Shown here piece by piece: positions 60,941 to 64,000 of a stretch of 64,000 bases of DNA (positions are counted from its first letter, which is position 1; every line of letters starts with the position of its first letter). This DNA comes from Microbacterium gorillae. Its GTDB lineage: Bacteria > Actinomycetota > Actinomycetes > Actinomycetales > Microbacteriaceae. The stretch lies in assembly GCF_000826185.2 (NCBI RefSeq), contig NZ_LN648875.1, positions 988,356-1,052,355 of the forward strand. Direction: 5' to 3'. The translations under genes were made by a program, and so were the position numbers. The notes below the pieces were generated by a model. That model was not told the origin of the DNA. It did no database searches and saw only the letters and a list, made by a program, of their open reading frames with translations.

Positions 60941-61330
60941 ATGACCACCAACGCCGACATCATCCGCGCCCACTACGCCGCCTCCGACGCCGGAGACCTC
61001 GACGGCATGCTCGCGCCACTGGCTCCGGACGTGCACTGGCGGGAGGCGGAGGGCTTCCCCGCCGCCGGACTCTACGTGGGTCCGGAAGCCGTCAAGGAGA
61101 ACGTCTTCGTCCGTCTCAACGGGGAGTACGACGACTACCGCCTCACCGTGGACGAGGTGCTCGACGCCGGGGACACCGTCGTCGGGGTCGGGACGTACAC
61201 CGGTGTCTTCCGTGCCACCGGCAAGCCGTTCCGTGCCCGCGTGGCGCACCTCTGGCGCCTCGCGGACGGGAAGGTGATCGCGTTCGAGCAGATCACCGAC
61301 ACCCTTCTGGTCGACCGGGCCCGCCACTGA
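60941..61330 (+). CDS. SnoaL-like/NTF2-fold protein
   Basis: 129-residue NTF2-like alpha+beta protein (YAASDAGDLDGMLAPLAPDVHWREAEG; AHLWRLADGKVIAFEQITDTLLV). Members include polyketide cyclases and steroid isomerases, and in catabolic operons they often act as isomerases or dehydratases. It ends the dehydrogenase/MoaF operon (8-bp gap, GAGGAG site). Confidence 0.82.
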   Translation: MTTNADIIRAHYAASDAGDLDGMLAPLAPDVHWREAEGFPAAGLYVGPEAVKENVFVRLNGEYDDYRLTVDEVLDAGDTVVGVGTYTGVFRATGKPFRARVAHLWRLADGKVIAFEQITDTLLVDRARH

Positions 61331-61348
61331 CGGGCCCCGTGAGGCGGG

Positions 61349-61921
61349 TCAGTTCAACGCGATGATGCCGGCGTTCAGCGTGGTGGCGAAGAGGATCCAG
61401 CACAGGTAGGGCAACAGCAGCAGGGACACCACGAGGTGGTCGCGCAGGCACGCGAACACGAGCCAGGCCACCAGGACGTCCATCACGACGATGATCACCA
61501 GCGCGATCCACCAGGCGGCGGGACCGAGCCAGGGGTAACCGGCGAAGAAGACCGGCGACCACAGCGAATTCAGCACGAGCTGGGCGATGAAGAGCATCAG
61601 CAGCGACCGCGCGTTGTTCTCACGTCCGGGGCCGGAGAAACCCTGTCGCCACAGGATGAAACCGGCGATCGCGATGAGCAGGTACAGGAGCGACCAGGCC
61701 GGACCGAACAGCCAGTTCGGCGGGGTCCAGGAGACCTTGTTCGCCTCCGCGTACCAGCCCTCGGTGTTGCCCATGTTCGCCAGCGCGCCCCCGGCGGCGA
61801 CGAGCACCACCGCGAGGAGCAGGCCGACGGCCGCCCAGACCTGGCGCTGCGCCGAGGGCTTCGGCTGGGCCGCGCGCGGAGCCGGTCCGGCCGTGGTTGT
61901 CTCGGTAATCTGATCGGACAC
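61349..61921 (-). CDS. TspO/MBR-family membrane protein
   Basis: 190 residues with five transmembrane helices after a ~28-residue polar N-terminus. Family signatures are WYAEANKVSWTPPNWLFGPAWSLLY and SLWSPVFFAGYPWLG. TspO proteins bind porphyrins and affect tetrapyrrole or stress signalling. The start is GTG 61921. It is divergent from the DUF3253 gene. Confidence 0.88.
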   Translation of the reverse strand: MSDQITETTTAGPAPRAAQPKPSAQRQVWAAVGLLLAVVLVAAGGALANMGNTEGWYAEANKVSWTPPNWLFGPAWSLLYLLIAIAGFILWRQGFSGPGRENNARSLLMLFIAQLVLNSLWSPVFFAGYPWLGPAAWWIALVIIVVMDVLVAWLVFACLRDHLVVSLLLLPYLCWILFATTLNAGIIALN

Positions 61922-61966
61922 GGGGCCCCCGTTCTGCGCCGCCCCGCGGTGGGGAGGTTGAGTCAC

Positions 61967-62491
61967 ATGGTAGCCACCGAGGACGATCCGGCAACGGGGT
62001 CGGCGAACCCGCCGCGCACCGCCGACGGCCACCACATCGTCGTGGACGGTCGGAAATGGCGAGCGACGGATCCGGGAATTCCGGACAAGCTGCGCCAGGA
62101 GCTCGTCGACGAACTGATGGCGGCGCGCCGCGGGGTCCGCGCCGGGGAGAGCGACGCGCGGCCGCGGGTGAACGACGCCAAACACGCGCTCGGCGAGCGC
62201 GGTTACGCGTGGTGGGAGGAGCCGGCCCCGGACGAACTCGACACCCGCATCACCGCCACGATCCACGCGCTGCTGCGCAAACGCGACGGCAAGACGATCT
62301 GCCCGAGCGATGTCGCGAGAGTCGTCGGTGGCCCGGACGAGCAGTGGCGCTCCCGGATGGACGACGTCCGCCGGGTGGCGGCCGGCCTCGCCGCCGACGG
62401 CACCGTCGTGATCACGCAGAAGGGCGAGCCGGTCGACCTCGCCACGGTGCGGGGCCCCGTTCGCATCGCGTTCGGTCCGTCCGCGTCCTGA
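61967..62491 (+). CDS. DUF3253-type protein
   Basis: 174 residues. The N-terminal half (VVDGRKWRATDPGIPDKLRQELVDELMAARRGVR to GYAWWEEP) is a common actinobacterial module, and the C-terminal half (TATIHALLRKRDGKTICPSDVARVVGG with QWRSRMDDVRRVAAGLA) fits DUF3253, a winged-helix-like domain of unknown function. The ATG at 61967 has GGGAGG upstream. Confidence 0.75.
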   Translation: MVATEDDPATGSANPPRTADGHHIVVDGRKWRATDPGIPDKLRQELVDELMAARRGVRAGESDARPRVNDAKHALGERGYAWWEEPAPDELDTRITATIHALLRKRDGKTICPSDVARVVGGPDEQWRSRMDDVRRVAAGLAADGTVVITQKGEPVDLATVRGPVRIAFGPSAS

Positions 62492-62539
62492 TCGGGCCCG
62501 GTCACAAAGGGGGCGGCGAGTCGCCCGCGTGCGGCCTCA

Positions 62540-63694
62540 TCACGGCTGTTCCCCTCCCGCCGGTTGCCGCCGGGAGGGGAGAGGATCGTCCGCGACGAGC
62601 GCCACGATGCGGTCCCAGTAGGCGTCGTTCCAGTACGCGTCGGCGTCCATGCGCTCCCGCGCGGCCCGTGCGCGCGAGGAGGCCGCCTCCGGATCGGCCA
62701 GGGTGCTCGTGATCGCCGCCTGCAACTCCTCCGAAGACTCGGGCGCAACGTAGAGCACCTCGTCATCCGTGAAGTAGTCGCGCAGGCCCCCGGTGTCGGA
62801 CGCGATGACGGGGGCACCGGCGGCGACGGCCTCCAGCACGGTGGTGATTCCACTGGCGTGCGCGTTCGGCCGGAGCGCGACCACGACGGCGACGGCGTGC
62901 GCATACAGGGCGAGCAGCTCGTCCACTCCCGCGGTCAGCGCGGCCACGTTCGTCCCCCGCACCAGGACGGGCTGTCGGCCCGCGACCCGGACCGTGACGC
63001 CGGGCAGCTCGGACAGGGCATCGCCGAACGTGTCCCAGTCCCGCGCCACGTCGTTGCCCACGCCGAGAACCTGGGCCCCGTCGACCGCGCGTGCCACGGT
63101 CCCGAAGCGCCGAGACACCCCGAACGGGACGTAGACGTGTCGCGCCGCGGGTGCGAGCGCGCGCCCCAGCTCGTGGTTCGGGAGTGCGTTCGAGACCAGG
63201 ACGTCCACGCGCCGGAGGGCACGCACACTCGCCCACCGGCGCAGCCCACCGAGCTCCGCGAACCGCCGGAAGAGCCAGATCGTCTGCCCGATCAGGACCG
63301 GCCCGCCACGCCCGATGACCGTCGCCGCCGCGAGGTACTCGACCTCGGTGTGGCAGTAGATCGCGTCGGCACGGCGCAGAGCGCGTCGGTTCGCCAGGGC
63401 CCGGACGAGGTCGAATCCCAGCACACGGTGGACGACCCGCGCAGGTCGCCGCAGGAGCCGGGGAACCGGAGCGGCCGCGAACGCGAACCGCCATCCGTCC
63501 GGGACGTTCTCGGTGCCATACGGGTGCCGATCAGGGGTCAGCCCGCGCTCGTGCTGTGCGGCGTAGGTGTCCGGGTCCAGTCCGGACGCGAGGAAGAACG
63601 TCATGCGCTTGGACGGGCCGGGAGCCTCCGGCGGCAACGCTGCCATGCCGAAAAGATAGCCCAGCGCCGCGCTCGCGGGAAAGAGAATTCTCAC
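62540..63694 (-). CDS. Group-1 (GT4-like) glycosyltransferase
   Basis: 384-residue GT-B-fold glycosyltransferase. The N-terminal domain begins ILFPASAALGYLFGM; the C-terminal donor domain has HVYVPFGVSRRF, VLGVGNDVARDW and the nucleotide-sugar segment SGITTVLEAVAAGAPVIASDTGG with ExxA/G typical of GT4. The start is GTG at 63694; an ATG at 63646 is possible. A hairpin covers its 3' end. Acceptor unknown; probably cell-surface polysaccharide. Confidence 0.8.
   Translation of the reverse strand: MRILFPASAALGYLFGMAALPPEAPGPSKRMTFFLASGLDPDTYAAQHERGLTPDRHPYGTENVPDGWRFAFAAAPVPRLLRRPARVVHRVLGFDLVRALANRRALRRADAIYCHTEVEYLAAATVIGRGGPVLIGQTIWLFRRFAELGGLRRWASVRALRRVDVLVSNALPNHELGRALAPAARHVYVPFGVSRRFGTVARAVDGAQVLGVGNDVARDWDTFGDALSELPGVTVRVAGRQPVLVRGTNVAALTAGVDELLALYAHAVAVVVALRPNAHASGITTVLEAVAAGAPVIASDTGGLRDYFTDDEVLYVAPESSEELQAAITSTLADPEAASSRARAARERMDADAYWNDAYWDRIVALVADDPLPSRRQPAGGEQP
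62551..62579. terminator. Terminator-like hairpin at the glycosyltransferase 3' end
   Basis: CCCCTCCCGCCGG (62551-62563) pairs with CCGCCGGGAGGGG (62567-62579) with one mismatch and a 3-nt loop, inside the last codons of the glycosyltransferase gene and after the convergent DUF3253 gene. Confidence 0.55.
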
Positions 63695-63724
63695 CCGCGA
63701 CCCGCTCCGCCGAGCTGACGTCCA

Positions 63725-64000
63725 TCAACCGGGACGAAGCGCTGCGTCACCGACGATCGCGAGAGACAGCACGCCGACCCCGACGACCAGCAGGACGAAC
63801 GCGAACAGCAGCGTCGCGTCCGGCAGGCGGGCGTGGTCGCCGTCTCGTCGAAGCCGGGCATTCACCGCCGCACCGCGTCGGCGCACGATGATCCACAGCA
63901 CGCCGGTGAGCGCGAGCCCGATCACCCCCGGCGCCGTCCACCCGAGGTTGCCGAACGCGATCGGCAGCAGTCGCATCGCAACGAGCGAGCCGATCGCGAG
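63725..64000 (-). CDS. Membrane protein, C-terminal part (cut by window edge)
   Basis: The frame remains open to base 64000, and the residues before the ATG at 63976 (LAIGSLVA) continue a hydrophobic helix, so this is probably the end of a longer protein. Visible are three hydrophobic segments (LAIGSLVAMRLLPIAFG; VIGLALTGVLWIIV; LLFAFVLLVVGVGVLSLAIVG) joined by an Arg-rich loop RRRGAAVNARLRRDGDH. The family is not recognised. Convergent features are absent; the glycosyltransferase start lies 30 bp away on the same strand. Confidence 0.6.
   Translation of the reverse strand, partial: LAIGSLVAMRLLPIAFGNLGWTAPGVIGLALTGVLWIIVRRRGAAVNARLRRDGDHARLPDATLLFAFVLLVVGVGVLSLAIVGDAALRPG

Overview
The window is high-GC DNA, densely coding on both strands, with many GTG/TTG starts, frequent 4-bp ATGA or GTGA stop/start overlaps and short 5' leaders. 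Together with a mycofactocin locus, a ccsB-type cytochrome biogenesis gene, a ROK/xylA/xylB locus and a YjaB-like acetyltransferase, this points to an actinobacterium, probably of the Microbacteriaceae (inference; no rRNA or tRNA is present to confirm it). I see no insertion sequence, phage gene or CRISPR array.

Positions 1-33100 form one catabolic island. It opens with mycofactocin genes (mftD, cut by the window edge, then mftC, mftB and mftA, all minus strand, with mftR divergent) and a mycofactocin-type SDR dehydrogenase. The rest is a dense set of ring-cleaving and beta-oxidation genes: a P450, two Baeyer-Villiger monooxygenases (one HAPMO-like), two HSL-type alpha/beta hydrolases, two acyl-CoA ligases, two acyl-CoA dehydrogenases, three crotonase-family enzymes, a paired MaoC-type dehydratase, two thiolases and several SDRs. 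Two operons stand out. Positions 21284-24399 encode a nitronate-monooxygenase-like flavoprotein, a flavodoxin, an FAD reductase and a leaderless HtaA-type haem-binding domain. Positions 24413-29085 encode an SDR, a lipocalin-like protein, an APH-fold kinase, an 89-residue partner and an acyl-CoA ligase, a layout resembling lvaA/lvaB/lvaD/lvaE, the 4-hydroxyacyl-CoA kinase pathway of levulinate catabolism. A consistent reading is: a cyclic, probably terpenoid-like alcohol is oxidised to a ketone using mycofactocin as electron carrier, the ketone becomes a lactone, the lactone is hydrolysed to a hydroxy acid, and that is activated and shortened by beta-oxidation, with gamma-hydroxy intermediates handled by the kinase. 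Recurrent upstream motifs (TGACTAGAG and GCGATCA) suggest one regulon.

Positions 33398-43209 look like ordinary chromosome: ccsB, the xylose locus (ROK repressor, xylA, xylB), an acetyltransferase, an NRDE protein, coaBC, a thiosulfate transporter pair (TsuA/TsuB-like) behind a structured leader, and a PEP-mutase-family enzyme. Positions 43284-51526 hold regulators and small stress-type modules: a membrane protein, an ECF sigma factor with a membrane partner, a MerR regulator with a textbook 19-bp-spacer promoter, a LysR/FMN-reductase pair, an orphan RES-domain protein and an ArsR/MFS pair.

Positions 51560-61330 are a second catabolic module. A branched-chain-amino-acid-type ABC importer with its lipoprotein and a GMC oxidoreductase is divergent from an AraC regulator, a zinc alcohol dehydrogenase, a MoaF-like protein and a SnoaL-like protein. 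The window ends with TspO, a DUF3253 protein, a glycosyltransferase and a cut-off membrane protein.
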